Notes under the pieces: model-generated
What the model was told of the DNA's origin: nothing
Databases searched by the model: none
Seen by the model: only the letters and a program-made list of their open reading frames with translations
Part shown: piece after piece, positions 24,545-33,632 of the stretch
How positions within the stretch are numbered: the stretch's first letter is position 1
How the letters are laid out: every line of letters begins with the position of its first letter
Program-made: the position numbers and the translations under genes
Assembly (NCBI RefSeq): GCF_047638075.1
Contig: NZ_JBLJBV010000041.1
Location: 22,209 to 86,208 of the forward strand
Source of the DNA: UBA6197 sp047638075
Lineage (GTDB): Bacteria > Pseudomonadota > Alphaproteobacteria > Rhodobacterales > Rhodobacteraceae
Reading direction: 5' to 3'
Length of the DNA stretch: 64,000 nt

Positions 24545-24988
24545 TCAGTTTGGCGCAATTCTACATTCAGCGAGTATCAGTTCATTTGTGCCCACCTTTC
24601 CCATGGCCCATGCCTTTTGCATGGCCTCGCGGTATTCCCAAAGCGACACCTGCGAGATTTCCAGATTGCGATACCGCGCCTCAACGCAGCGACCGCCGTC
24701 CAGTTCAACCCAAATCACTGAAAGGTCGCCGGGATCGTAGCGGACGACCCCCCTTCGGTCTTTGCGGGCAACGTACCCTGCAAGCGCATCAGACCAATAT
24801 CGGCGGTCGAACAGATGGATGCCATCGCGCCGAACCTGCCGCTGCTCACTCGGCAAAAAACTCACCCGAAACGCCTCCAAGTCGAAGGGGATGTCGCCCA
24901 CTATTCCATCGGCGAGCGCTTCCCACTTGGCGACAGGTGTGCAGCCCAGGCTCGAATGAATGCTGTTGTTGTAGCGGCAAATCTCTAA
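24545..24988 (-). pseudogene. Mu-type transposase fragment, copy A
   Basis: Leftward translation gives RYNNSIHSSLGCTPVAKWEA, DIPFDLEAFRVSFLPSEQRQ, RDGIHLF, RYWSDAL and VELDGGRCVEARYRNLE, the post-catalytic part and Mu-C-type beta-barrel of an rve/Mu-type transposase. The N-terminal catalytic part is missing because a truncated IS5 copy begins at about 24989, precisely where the frame breaks. A second, diverged copy lies near 63.0-63.6 kb. Confidence 0.7.
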
Positions 24989-25668
24989 GAGGCTGATCGG
25001 AAATGAGTTGAGTGAATTCAGAAGGTTGTGATTCTGTTCGGTTGCAAAGCTAAACGGAGATCGCGATGGCCTGGACTGAACTCACCCGCGCGCAACATAA
25101 GCGTAAGACCAAGCGCTATCCAAGCGATTTGACGCCGGAGGAATGGGCAGTTGTTCGCCCGCAGCTACCCTGTCACAATCGCCGTGGGCGTCCGCGACAG
25201 GTGGGGTTGCGCCGGGTCTGGGATGCGATCCAGTATATCGCGGTGGCGGGATGCGCGTGGTCCCTCTTGCCCAAGGATTTCCCGCCGGTCTCGACCCTAC
25301 GCTATTATTTCTATCGGTGGCGCGCCAATGGCCTCCTTGCCGAGATCAATCGGGCGCTGGTCGCGGCAGCGCGCCTCGCGGCAGGACGGGATATTCAACC
25401 GAGCGGTGGCGTGATTGACAGCCAAAGCGTAAAAACCTTTGAAAACACGTCACTTTCCGGGTTCGACGCAGGCAAGTGGATCAAGGGTCGAAAGCGCCAC
25501 ATCATCACCGATACCTGCGGCAACCTGATCGCGTGCGAAGTCCACACAGCCAACATTCAGGATCGGGATGGCGCGCCCGGAGTCTTTGCCAAGCTCCGCC
25601 GTGAGGCCCCGAGATTACGTCACATATTTGCGGATGGCGGCTATGCTGGACCGAAGCTGCGCGGTGTT
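24989..25668 (+). mobile_element. IS5-family element, right end missing (copy 1)
   Basis: The left end starts at about 24989 (GAGGCTGATCGGAAATGAG) and matches the outer end of the second copy near 35423. The element then continues through the transposase gene and stops at about 25668 with no right repeat. It is inserted in the Mu-type transposase fragment. Confidence 0.7.
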
Positions 25669-25689
25669 GAAGCTCTGTTGATGGCATAG
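25066..25689 (+). pseudogene. IS5-family transposase, C-terminally truncated
   Basis: A 207-codon frame (start MAWTELTRAQHKRKTK) with DLTPEEWAVVRPQLP, the first catalytic Asp in GVIDSQSVKTFEN, and the second in HIFADGGYAGPKL. The last true residues are GYAGPKL; the next codons (RGVEALLMA) are foreign. The missing ~70 residues, including the catalytic Glu motif RWVVERTFAWLDR, are seen in the second copy at 34.8 kb. It should be inactive. Confidence 0.8.
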
Positions 25690-25761
25690 ATACCCATGAC
25701 AGAGAGCTATGCGTGCAGCCGGGGCGCGTCAATAACCTGACAAAGCCCCCGTTTATGGTCG

Positions 25762-27069
25762 TCAACGTGAGAATGTCATTCGCCCCGCTCTCTCAAATCT
25801 GTCCGGGGAGAGTTGACTGATATCTACGCATGGCGGTTGAGCCCGCATCATTTGTGACAGGACTTTACCCACCATTGGCCCCAGCCCAAAGCCGTGACCG
25901 CTGAAGCCCGTGGCAATCAGCAGGCCACTGACCTTTGTTGACGCCCCAATTGCCGGGACCAGGTCAGGCAGCGTGTCGATATACCCCGCCCAACTCGCCC
26001 TGACCCCCAGCCCAGCAAAGGGAGGAAGAAAATGCCCGACTTCATTCAACGCCTGCTGGATACGCTTGCTATTCGGCGGCACATTTTCGCTTGTTGGGGC
26101 GATGTCGGCCAGCGGCGGCGGCGCATTGCGGGACAGCAATTTTCGAAAAGGTGAAAGATAGTTTATCCGAGAGGATTCAGGCTGCTCGCGTCTGAGTTTC
26201 AGATACCACCGGGCATAGCGAATGGAGTCCCACCTTATATCATATTCGCCGCCTGCCACCGAAAGCACCAGCGCCCCATCCGCACTTTGCCGGACGCCCG
26301 TCATCGGGCAAGACAGGCAGTACGGGAATGGCTCGGCGAGAGGCTCTGTCTTGACCACGGTAGCGCGAATGATCTCTTGTGGTAGCAAGATGCCCAGTGG
26401 CCGCACCAGCGCGGCAGTGTTTGCCCCTGCGGCACAAACCACCGTCTCGGCGCGAAACAATCTGCCGCCGGACCAGACGCCGATAACCTGACCCGCCGCT
26501 GTCTCCAGTTTTGAGACCCGGCTGCCCAATATCACCTCAGCACCATGCTCAAGCGCGGCGTCAAAAAATGCCCGTGTCGCACGGCCCGGCTCTGCACGCC
26601 CATCAGATGCGGTGAACATCGCCCCTTTGACACCAACCCCCGGCGCCAGATGCGGCAGCTTTGCCATGATTTGCGAAGCATCAAGCGTCACCGTGTCCAA
26701 GCCGTAAGGCCGGGCTTCGCTTTGCCATGCTGCGTGCTGCTCCCTTTCGGCATCGGTCATGGCCAGCGCAATATTGCCGCCCTGGAACCACCCCACGTTT
26801 CGGCCAAGATCCCGTTCAAGACCCTCCCAAAGCTTCAATGCACCCATGGCAAGCGGCAATTCGCGAAAATCGCGCGCCTGCTGGCGCACAAAGCCAAGAT
26901 TGCGCCCCGATTGCCCCGACCCTGGCGTGTCCCGTTCAAATAAAAGCACGCGAAGCCCAGACTTGGCCGCGTAATAAGCAGCCGAGCAGCCAACTATACC
27001 GCCGCCAACAATTATGACATCCCAGGTGTCTGTCAGCACCGTCGATCTTATGCCGCTGCCCTGTGCCAT
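25762..27069 (-). CDS. FAD-dependent oxidoreductase (DAO family)
   Basis: A 435-residue flavoprotein of the DAO (glycine/D-amino-acid oxidase-like) family. The FAD-binding motif is VIIVGGGIVGCSAAYYAAKS near residue 20, followed by SGQSGRNLGFVRQQ. The C-terminal GLLIATGFSGHGFGLGPMVG is the usual second FAD segment. Such enzymes oxidise the C-N bond of amino acids or secondary and primary amines. It is last in the leftward operon ALDH, binding protein, permease, ATPase, oxidase, so it probably attacks the compound that the importer brings in, with the aldehyde dehydrogenase acting next. The substrate is not known. Confidence 0.88.
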   Translation of the reverse strand: MAQGSGIRSTVLTDTWDVIIVGGGIVGCSAAYYAAKSGLRVLLFERDTPGSGQSGRNLGFVRQQARDFRELPLAMGALKLWEGLERDLGRNVGWFQGGNIALAMTDAEREQHAAWQSEARPYGLDTVTLDASQIMAKLPHLAPGVGVKGAMFTASDGRAEPGRATRAFFDAALEHGAEVILGSRVSKLETAAGQVIGVWSGGRLFRAETVVCAAGANTAALVRPLGILLPQEIIRATVVKTEPLAEPFPYCLSCPMTGVRQSADGALVLSVAGGEYDIRWDSIRYARWYLKLRREQPESSRINYLSPFRKLLSRNAPPPLADIAPTSENVPPNSKRIQQALNEVGHFLPPFAGLGVRASWAGYIDTLPDLVPAIGASTKVSGLLIATGFSGHGFGLGPMVGKVLSQMMRAQPPCVDISQLSPDRFERAGRMTFSR

Positions 27070-27075
27070 CTGACG

Positions 27076-27843
27076 TCAATGAACCTTGGACAGGAAGGCG
27101 CGTGTCCGTTCAAGGCTGGGATTGTCCAGCACCTCGCTGGGCGGGCCACATTCGACAATTCTGCCATCAGCCATGAATGCGACGCGGTGGCAAACATTTC
27201 TGGCGAAAGCCATTTCATGTGTCACGATCATCATCGTCATGCCGTCGGCCGCCAGTTTACCCATGACATCCAGCACCTCTCCTACCAGTTCGGGGTCAAG
27301 CGCACTAGTAGGCTCATCGAACAGGATCAGCTTGGGCTTCATGGCCAGCGCCCGGGCAATAGCAACACGCTGCTGTTGACCGCCTGACAGCATTCGCGGG
27401 TAAGTTTTCAGTTTTTCGGCCAAACCTACCCGTTCAAGAATGCTGCTGGCATGATCTATCGCCTCTGCACGCGTCACCCCAAGCACATGAACCGGCGCCT
27501 CGATGACATTCTCAAGAACGGTCTTGTGCCCGAAAAGATTGAAATTCTGGAACACCATGCCAATCCTGGCGCGCTGCCTCGCGATCAGGCGTTCGGGTAG
27601 CTCATAGGCAAGGTTATGGCTGCGTCGATACCCAATCAGTTCTCCATCAACCGTAATGCTGCCGCTTTCGATCCTCTCGAGATGATTGACGCAACGCAGC
27701 AGCGTCGACTTGCCCGAGCCCGAAGGGCCAATCAGGCTAAGAACCTCGCCGGAGCTGACCTCCAGATCGATATCCTTGAGGACGGGAACCGCACCGTAAC
27801 TTTTGCAGACGCGATCAAACACGACCATCGAATGTGACATCAT
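27076..27843 (-). CDS. Polar amino acid-type ABC transporter ATP-binding protein
   Basis: A 255-residue ATPase of the GlnQ/HisP group: Walker A GPSGSGKST, signature LSGGQQQRVAIARAL, Walker B LILFDEPTSALDPE, and MIVTHEMAFARNV. The insertion GYRRSHNLAYELPERLIARQ in the helical region is longer than in GlnQ and is seen in some opine/histidine-type importers. It overlaps the permease stop (ATGA at 27840-27843). Confidence 0.93.
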   Translation of the reverse strand: MMSHSMVVFDRVCKSYGAVPVLKDIDLEVSSGEVLSLIGPSGSGKSTLLRCVNHLERIESGSITVDGELIGYRRSHNLAYELPERLIARQRARIGMVFQNFNLFGHKTVLENVIEAPVHVLGVTRAEAIDHASSILERVGLAEKLKTYPRMLSGGQQQRVAIARALAMKPKLILFDEPTSALDPELVGEVLDVMGKLAADGMTMMIVTHEMAFARNVCHRVAFMADGRIVECGPPSEVLDNPSLERTRAFLSKVH

Positions 27844-28760
27844 TGGGCCCCCTTGGTCAGACCCAGCAGGCGGCGGAACGTCTGGGGGTTGGGTTGATGG
27901 TGTGAACGACCATAATGCTGCTCAATCCGACTTTGTATCACGCTCAGAACTGTGGTCGCCGCCAGATACCAAAGACAGGCAACAATCAGCAGCGGAATGG
28001 TCTGGAAATTGCGCGAATAGATGGTCTGCGCCGAATAAAGTAGGTCTGACAACGCAATCACACTAACCAAGGACGAGGTTTTCAGCATTCCGATGGTCTG
28101 GTTGCCGGTCGGGGGAATGATGACTGGCATGGCTTGGGGTAACACGATGCGCCAAAGAGCCTTGCCATTCGTCATGCCAAGCGATTTCGCCGCATTCCGC
28201 TGCCCCGGATCAACCGCCGTAAGGCCACTGCGGATGATTTCGGACATATAGGCACCCTCGTTTAGGCCCAAGCCAAGTATGGCCGCCATCACCGGCGAGA
28301 TCGCATCGTTGGTCGGAATCGAAATCCAGAACGATGTGAATGGAATACCGATTGAAAGGTTCGGAAATAGCGCGCCCAGATTATACCAGAAAATCAACTG
28401 GACCAGCACCGGGGTGCCGCGAAAGAACCAGATATAGGACTTGGCGATAAGTGAGATGACGCCGTTCGATGACATCGTCATGACCGCGCAGAACGTGCCC
28501 AGGACAATCCCGATCAACATCGTAACCGCTGTCAGCCAGAGGGTCAGGAAAAGGCCCGAAAGGATACGCTGATCAAACAGGTATGTGCCGATGATCGGCC
28601 AGCCGAAGTTCGGATTATCAGCGATGGACCCCACAAAGGACGCAATAACCACCAGAAGAACGACCGCCGTCACCTTTCGCCCCCAGGCGCGGTTTGGAAC
28701 GTAGGTCAGGGTCTGGCGGGTCGCTTCAGGGCTGCGGGTCTTGTTCGACTGGTTGTCCAT
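27840..28760 (-). CDS. Polar amino acid-type ABC transporter permease
   Basis: A 306-residue HisM/GlnP-type permease with about five helices, FRGTPVLVQLIFWYN, and an EAA loop around AAKSLGMTNGKALWRIVLPQAMP. The start at 28760 (MDNQSNKT) has GGAG upstream; a longer frame to 28892 runs into the binding-protein gene. The N-terminal ~30 residues are polar and cytoplasmic. There is a single permease gene, so it should act as a homodimer. Confidence 0.92.
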   Translation of the reverse strand: MDNQSNKTRSPEATRQTLTYVPNRAWGRKVTAVVLLVVIASFVGSIADNPNFGWPIIGTYLFDQRILSGLFLTLWLTAVTMLIGIVLGTFCAVMTMSSNGVISLIAKSYIWFFRGTPVLVQLIFWYNLGALFPNLSIGIPFTSFWISIPTNDAISPVMAAILGLGLNEGAYMSEIIRSGLTAVDPGQRNAAKSLGMTNGKALWRIVLPQAMPVIIPPTGNQTIGMLKTSSLVSVIALSDLLYSAQTIYSRNFQTIPLLIVACLWYLAATTVLSVIQSRIEQHYGRSHHQPNPQTFRRLLGLTKGAQ

Positions 28761-28824
28761 ATCCACTCCGAGTAACGCGGCAGGATGAGGGGCCGACAGA
28801 TTTCCCGCCGGCCCTGTCCAGATC

Positions 28825-29715
28825 TTACTGCGGCAATCCACTGGTTGCCTGATTGATAACCGGCTCATGTTCCATACGCATTGGGGTGACATCCCATTTG
28901 CTGTAGATCGCGTCGTATGTGCCGTCGGCCATGACTTCTTTCAGCGCCGCCAGCAGCGCCTCTCCAAGATCATCTTCGCCTTTGCGGAAAACGATCCCGC
29001 TGGGCAGGCGCGGCAAGACATCCACGGCAACAACACGGATCGGATGCGGTGCGTTTTGCATGATTTCACGGGCAGAAGCAGCCGACGTCAGAACAAAATC
29101 CGCACGCGCGGAATAAAGTGACAACAAGACTGCATCCGATGTCCCATATTCTGAAACGGTCGGTGCTTCCTTGCCGTTTTCCTTACAGCTGTCTGCAAGA
29201 AGACCGGTAATCATATCGACCCACTCCGTCCCGCTCTGGGCACTTCCGCGTAGCCCGCAAAGATCAAGATAACTGTCACCTACAGTCTTGTTGTCCGCCA
29301 GGACGTAAGCAGACGACGTCGTATAGCCATAGGTGACAAAGTTGACGACCTCTTCGCGCACCGGGTTATCGGTGATCCCTTCCATCGCAATATCCCAACG
29401 GCCTGACTGCACCCCGGGAATAAGAGAGTCGAACGCGACGGATGTCACGTCCATTTTCACGCCCAGTTGCTTTGCAATGGCATCCCACAAGTCGACCTCA
29501 AAGCCGACCATTTCGCCGGAATCATCAATGTACTGGAACGGCGGATATTTGGCATCCGTCACCAGTTTAATTGCGCCCGCTTCCCGATACTTCGCCGGAA
29601 GCTTGTCTGCGGCCGCTTCTGCGAACGCAGCGCCTCCGCCGAGCGTAAGGCACAATGTTGCGGCTGCGGCACGCGCGAAACATGCTCTGCCAAGCTTGAT
29701 TTTTACTATTTTCAT
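28825..29715 (-). CDS. Polar amino acid-type ABC transporter substrate-binding protein
   Basis: A 296-residue periplasmic protein with a signal peptide (basic start KIVKIKLGR, cleavage near AFA-EAAAD). It is an SBP_bac_3 protein: AIKLVTDAKYPPFQYIDDSG, MVGFEVDLWDAIAKQLGVK, WDIAMEGITDNPVREEVVNF. The RSAQSGTEW-type segment and Asp/Arg pattern suit an amino acid or other zwitterion. It is second in its operon, after the aldehyde dehydrogenase gene. Confidence 0.92.
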   Translation of the reverse strand: MKIVKIKLGRACFARAAAATLCLTLGGGAAFAEAAADKLPAKYREAGAIKLVTDAKYPPFQYIDDSGEMVGFEVDLWDAIAKQLGVKMDVTSVAFDSLIPGVQSGRWDIAMEGITDNPVREEVVNFVTYGYTTSSAYVLADNKTVGDSYLDLCGLRGSAQSGTEWVDMITGLLADSCKENGKEAPTVSEYGTSDAVLLSLYSARADFVLTSAASAREIMQNAPHPIRVVAVDVLPRLPSGIVFRKGEDDLGEALLAALKEVMADGTYDAIYSKWDVTPMRMEHEPVINQATSGLPQ

Positions 29716-29798
29716 TGTCTTCCTCCCTGTTGATCTGGCTTAGAAAAGATTTCCCCGACAATTTGCAGTGTCTTGAATGCACTGCTCCGGCGATCAGG

Positions 29799-31295
29799 TC
29801 ATCCGATCACAAACGGATTTGCGATTTCTTCGGCGGTCGAGATCCACACCGCCTTGGTTTGAAGATACTCGCGGATCCCTTCGATGCCGTTTTCACGGCC
29901 GATCCCGCTTTGCTTGTAGCCGCCAAAGGGGGTCGTATAAGAAATGTCGCGGTAGGTATTGATCCAGACGCTGCCGGCCTGCAATCGGTCCGACATCCGC
30001 AACGCAAGTTTCATGTCTGATGTCCAAACCCCGGCGGCCAGGCCGAATTCGCTGTCATTGGCAATGGCTATCGCTTCTTCTGGCTCATCGAAGACAATCG
30101 TTGACAGAACCGGCCCGAAGACCTCTTCACGCGCAATGCGCATTTCATTGTGAACGCCAGTAAAGATCGTGGGCTCTACAAAGAAGCCTCTGGCGCACTC
30201 GTCATGTTCAGGCCGCTTGCCGCCTAGCACCAGATCGGCACCTTCGTTCTGCGCGATCCTTACATAGTCAAGCACGCGTTCATATTGCATCTGGTTGGCG
30301 ATGGGCCCGATCTGCGTGCGTTCGTTGCGCGGGTCGCCGACACGCGCGGCTTTGGTAAACGCCGTAAGCCGATCCACAAACTCATCATGCACCTTTCGGT
30401 GCAGCAACAAACGCGAACCGGCAATACAAGTCTGCCCAGTGGCACCGAAAATTCCGCCCACCACGCCGCGCACGGCATTGTCCAGATTGGCATCGGAAAA
30501 GACGATGTTCGGAGATTTTCCGCCCAACTCAAGGCTTGCCCTTTTGACGTCCTTCGCCGCCAGCGAATACAGATACGCCCCAGTTGCGGTAGAACCAGTA
30601 AATCCAAGATGCCGCGTCAGCGGATGGGTAACCAGCGGCTCACCCACCTCCTTGCCATAGCCGGTCACGACGTTGACGACGCCCGGCGGAAAGCCCGCCT
30701 CCTCAACCAACTCCATCAGCTTGAGCGCAGTGGCAGAGGTATGTTCGGCAGGCTTCATGACAAGCGTATTGCCCGCCGCCAATGCCGGTGCCGCCTTCAG
30801 CGAGAACAACAGCAACGGAGCATTCCACGGCACGATACCAACACAGACCCCAAGCGGCTCTGACCGGGAAAAACTGAGGGCCGGCTTGTCACAGGGGTGA
30901 ACAACCCCCTCGATCTTGTCGGCCAGACCGGCATAATAATAATACCACTTTGCCACATAGCGGATCTGATGGCGCATTTCGGCCAACAACCGGCCATTGT
31001 CCCGCACCTCGATCTCGGCCAGTTCGTCCGCGTGCTTTTCAATCAGCGTCCCCAGCCGATGGATAATCACACCGCGATCCGATGGATGCATACGCCCCCA
31101 AGGACCGTCACGGAAGGCCGCGTCAGCAGCGCGAATGGCGCGGTCTGCGTCTTGCGCATTGCCGCGCGGCACTAGGGCCCAAGGCTTGGCGGTGAACGGG
31201 TCGACCGACTCGATATACTCGCCCCCCGATGGCGCGACCCATTCGCCGCCGATGTACATTTGCAGCTTGGTCAGCTCGCCGGTTTCGACCATCAT
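29799..31295 (-). CDS. Aldehyde dehydrogenase (NAD(P)+-dependent)
   Basis: A 498-residue ALDH: FTGSTATGAYLYSLAA (cofactor site), LELGGKSPNIVF with the general-base Glu, GATGQTCIAGSRLLLHR with the catalytic Cys, and EEVFGPVLS. The start at 31295 or 31292 (tandem ATGs) is served by GGAAGG. It is the first gene of the leftward operon, facing a GntR-type regulator gene across an AT-rich region with two matching palindromes. It probably oxidises the aldehyde released by the DAO-type oxidase at the other end of the operon. Confidence 0.92.
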   Translation of the reverse strand: MMVETGELTKLQMYIGGEWVAPSGGEYIESVDPFTAKPWALVPRGNAQDADRAIRAADAAFRDGPWGRMHPSDRGVIIHRLGTLIEKHADELAEIEVRDNGRLLAEMRHQIRYVAKWYYYYAGLADKIEGVVHPCDKPALSFSRSEPLGVCVGIVPWNAPLLLFSLKAAPALAAGNTLVMKPAEHTSATALKLMELVEEAGFPPGVVNVVTGYGKEVGEPLVTHPLTRHLGFTGSTATGAYLYSLAAKDVKRASLELGGKSPNIVFSDANLDNAVRGVVGGIFGATGQTCIAGSRLLLHRKVHDEFVDRLTAFTKAARVGDPRNERTQIGPIANQMQYERVLDYVRIAQNEGADLVLGGKRPEHDECARGFFVEPTIFTGVHNEMRIAREEVFGPVLSTIVFDEPEEAIAIANDSEFGLAAGVWTSDMKLALRMSDRLQAGSVWINTYRDISYTTPFGGYKQSGIGRENGIEGIREYLQTKAVWISTAEEIANPFVIG

Positions 31296-31404
31296 TCTTG
31301 CCTTCCTAACTCTACTCCAACGCCTCCTAACGCTGCCGCGTTTGAGGCCAGGACGCCCATTCCGATCATGGGTTGGTTGCATCAAGTGGATCTTTCCTTC
31401 ATAC

Positions 31405-31532
31405 AACTAATGATATTGTTATCTTATGTGTCAACATATTTCTTTTCCAGTATTTAGAACTTATCTATGCCAGCAAGGCTATAGACAGCTATAAAATACC
31501 GATGTAGTTATCAAATAATGATATCATTAGTT
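31405..31532. promoter_or_regulatory. Two GntR-type operator copies in the divergent promoter
   Basis: A perfect 14-bp palindrome TAATGATATCATTA lies at 31516-31529, close to the GntR start. A near copy, TAATGATATTGTTA, lies at 31408-31421 on the aldehyde dehydrogenase side. The flanking bases make AACTAATGATAT (31405-31416) the exact inverted copy of 31521-31532. Both ends of the intergenic region thus carry the same site, as expected for one GntR protein controlling both arms. Confidence 0.65.
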
Positions 31533-31545
31533 CAGGAGAAGCTTT

Positions 31546-32316
31546 GTGACCCGCACGCCCGAGCCGCTCTACAGCCAAGTAAAAACCGCCATTGAAGACC
31601 GAATCGACCGCCAGGATTGGCGTGCAGATTTCAAGGTTCCGAGCGAAGAGGCCCTGTCCGTCGAATTCAACGTCTCACACCTGACCGTGCGTCGGGCGCT
31701 GCGGGAACTTCAGGCAGAGGGCGTACTTGTACGGATCCGGGGACGTGGTACATTTGTCGTCGGACCAAAGATGCAATGCGCGGTTTTCGGGCTGGAAGAC
31801 GTTTCGGAAGAGATCGAGGCGAACGGCGGCGTGCATACCAGCCAGATCATCACGCTCTGCGCACTTGAGCCCGAAACTCAGCTTGCAAAACTTTTGCCTG
31901 TCGCTGGCGGCACCGTCTTTTATTCGCGGATACTGCACCTCGAAGACGGAACCCCAATCCAGTTGGAGGATCGTTTTATCAATGCGGCGGTCGCGCCGGG
32001 ATACCTTGACCAAGACTTCACCCAGACCACGACCCACGCCTACCTGCTGCGCGAAACCAAGGTATCCTTTGTCGACAATACCATTCGTGCCATCCGCCCG
32101 GACGCCGAAGCGCAGCGGCTTTTGCAGATCGACGCCACCCACCCCTGCCTGCTGATCAATCGGCAAACCTGGCACAACGATATTCCGGTTACCCGAAGTC
32201 GATTTCTTTACCCTGGGGACCGTTACCGCCTATCCAGCGCGCATGAGGCCACGGCCAATACGTCGATGATCATGCCGCCATCACGCAATTCAACCCCATC
32301 GAGGAGACAATCATGA
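31546..32316 (+). CDS. GntR family regulator (HutC/UTRA type)
   Basis: A 256-residue regulator with a GTG start served by CAGGAGA. The N-terminal winged helix includes LYSQVKTAIEDRI, KVPSEEALSVEFNVSHLTVR and GVLVRIRGRGTFV. The C-terminal ~160 residues form a UTRA effector domain (YSRILHLEDGTPIQLEDRFI, CLLINRQTWHNDIPVT). HutC-type regulators bind a pathway metabolite and usually repress. It overlaps the UbiD-type gene (ATGA) and likely controls both arms through the twin palindromes. Confidence 0.92.
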   Translation: MTRTPEPLYSQVKTAIEDRIDRQDWRADFKVPSEEALSVEFNVSHLTVRRALRELQAEGVLVRIRGRGTFVVGPKMQCAVFGLEDVSEEIEANGGVHTSQIITLCALEPETQLAKLLPVAGGTVFYSRILHLEDGTPIQLEDRFINAAVAPGYLDQDFTQTTTHAYLLRETKVSFVDNTIRAIRPDAEAQRLLQIDATHPCLLINRQTWHNDIPVTRSRFLYPGDRYRLSSAHEATANTSMIMPPSRNSTPSRRQS

Positions 32317-33632
32317 GAGATTTTGTTGCCCGTCTGCACGAGCGTGGAGATCTGATGGTGGTCGACAAGGAGGTCGATCCCTTCCACGAACTGGCCGCCG
32401 TGACCCATGCGGCACAAAAGCGTTGGGGCAAGCCGATCCTTTTCACCAACGTGAAAGGCACCAAGTTTCCAGTCGTGACAAATGTCTACGGCTCGCGCGA
32501 ACGTCTGGCCGAGGTTATCGGCATCGATGCCACCGATTTCTGCCGCCAGTGGAGCAATCTGGCAAACCTTGGTCAAGGCAGCGGCGAGCCCTTCGTGAAG
32601 GTCGAAGATGAGCAGTTGATAGAATGCAAACTGTCCGACCTGCCGCTGATCACCTATTCGGATCGCGATGCGGCCCCCTATTTCACCTCTGCGATGTTCA
32701 TCGCCAAAGATCCCGAGACCGGTGTCGGCAACCTGTCCTACCACCGCTCAATGTTCGTGAATGACAATGAGTTGCGGTGCCGCCTTGCGCCGCGCCACCA
32801 CCTGACCATGTACCATGAAAAGGCTGAGAAGATGGGCCAGCCGCTTGAAGCGGCAATGCTGATCGGGGCGCCTGCCACATCGTTTCTAACGGCTGCGGCC
32901 CCCCTGCCCTACGACGTGGACGAGCTTGAGGTCGCGGCACGTCTGAAGGGTTCGCCCCTGCCGATGCGCAAATGCCGCCATATCGATCTCGAAGTTCCGG
33001 CCGAAACCGAGATTGTCATCGAAGGTCGTTTTCTTCCTAATGAACGCCGCCTTGAAGGACCTTTCGGTGAATTCATGGGCTATTACGTCCCTGAAGGGCC
33101 CAATGCCGTGTTCGAGGTTCTAGGTGTTACCGTACGGCCCAACGCAATGTTCCACAGCATTCTTTGCGGATCATCCGAAGAGGTTCTGACACTCGAACTG
33201 TCAGTTTCCGCCAATATCTTCCAGCGTCTCAGCGCCGCCCTGCCCGGTATCCTGAACGTCACCTGTCAGCCATTCGTCAACCATGCGATCGTCCAGATCG
33301 ACCCGCAGTTTGAAGGCCATGCCCGTCAGGTCATGCTGGCCACGATCGGCGCCGAACCGATCTGGGCCAAGATAATCACGGTGGTGGATGCCGATGTTGA
33401 CATCTACGATATGGACGATGTCATGTGGGCAACCCTGACCCGCTGCCGGCCGGACAAGGATATGCTAATCATCCCCGAAACTCCCTCGTTCTACCGCGAT
33501 GAACAAAAAGACCACTGGGGGCGGTTGCTGGTTGATGCGACCAAACCCTTCGGCCGCGAAAAAGAGTTTGAGCGCAAGAAAATCCGATTGGCAGACAAGA
33601 TCAAGTTGTCAGATTGGTTCGGCACAGAATGA
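32313..33632 (+). CDS. UbiD family decarboxylase (prenylated-FMN dependent)
   Basis: A 439-residue UbiD-fold enzyme. The catalytic acid pair of the E-R-E triad is visible in LEGPFGEFMGYY, and the prFMN/metal segment in GVGNLSYHRSMF. Family members reversibly decarboxylate aromatic, heteroaromatic or unsaturated acids using prenylated FMN and a divalent metal. A partner UbiX-type gene overlaps its end, so cofactor supply is local. Being in a regulated catabolic locus with an importer, oxidase and aldehyde dehydrogenase, it is more likely catabolic than a ubiquinone-pathway enzyme. The substrate is not known. Confidence 0.92.
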   Translation: MRDFVARLHERGDLMVVDKEVDPFHELAAVTHAAQKRWGKPILFTNVKGTKFPVVTNVYGSRERLAEVIGIDATDFCRQWSNLANLGQGSGEPFVKVEDEQLIECKLSDLPLITYSDRDAAPYFTSAMFIAKDPETGVGNLSYHRSMFVNDNELRCRLAPRHHLTMYHEKAEKMGQPLEAAMLIGAPATSFLTAAAPLPYDVDELEVAARLKGSPLPMRKCRHIDLEVPAETEIVIEGRFLPNERRLEGPFGEFMGYYVPEGPNAVFEVLGVTVRPNAMFHSILCGSSEEVLTLELSVSANIFQRLSAALPGILNVTCQPFVNHAIVQIDPQFEGHARQVMLATIGAEPIWAKIITVVDADVDIYDMDDVMWATLTRCRPDKDMLIIPETPSFYRDEQKDHWGRLLVDATKPFGREKEFERKKIRLADKIKLSDWFGTE

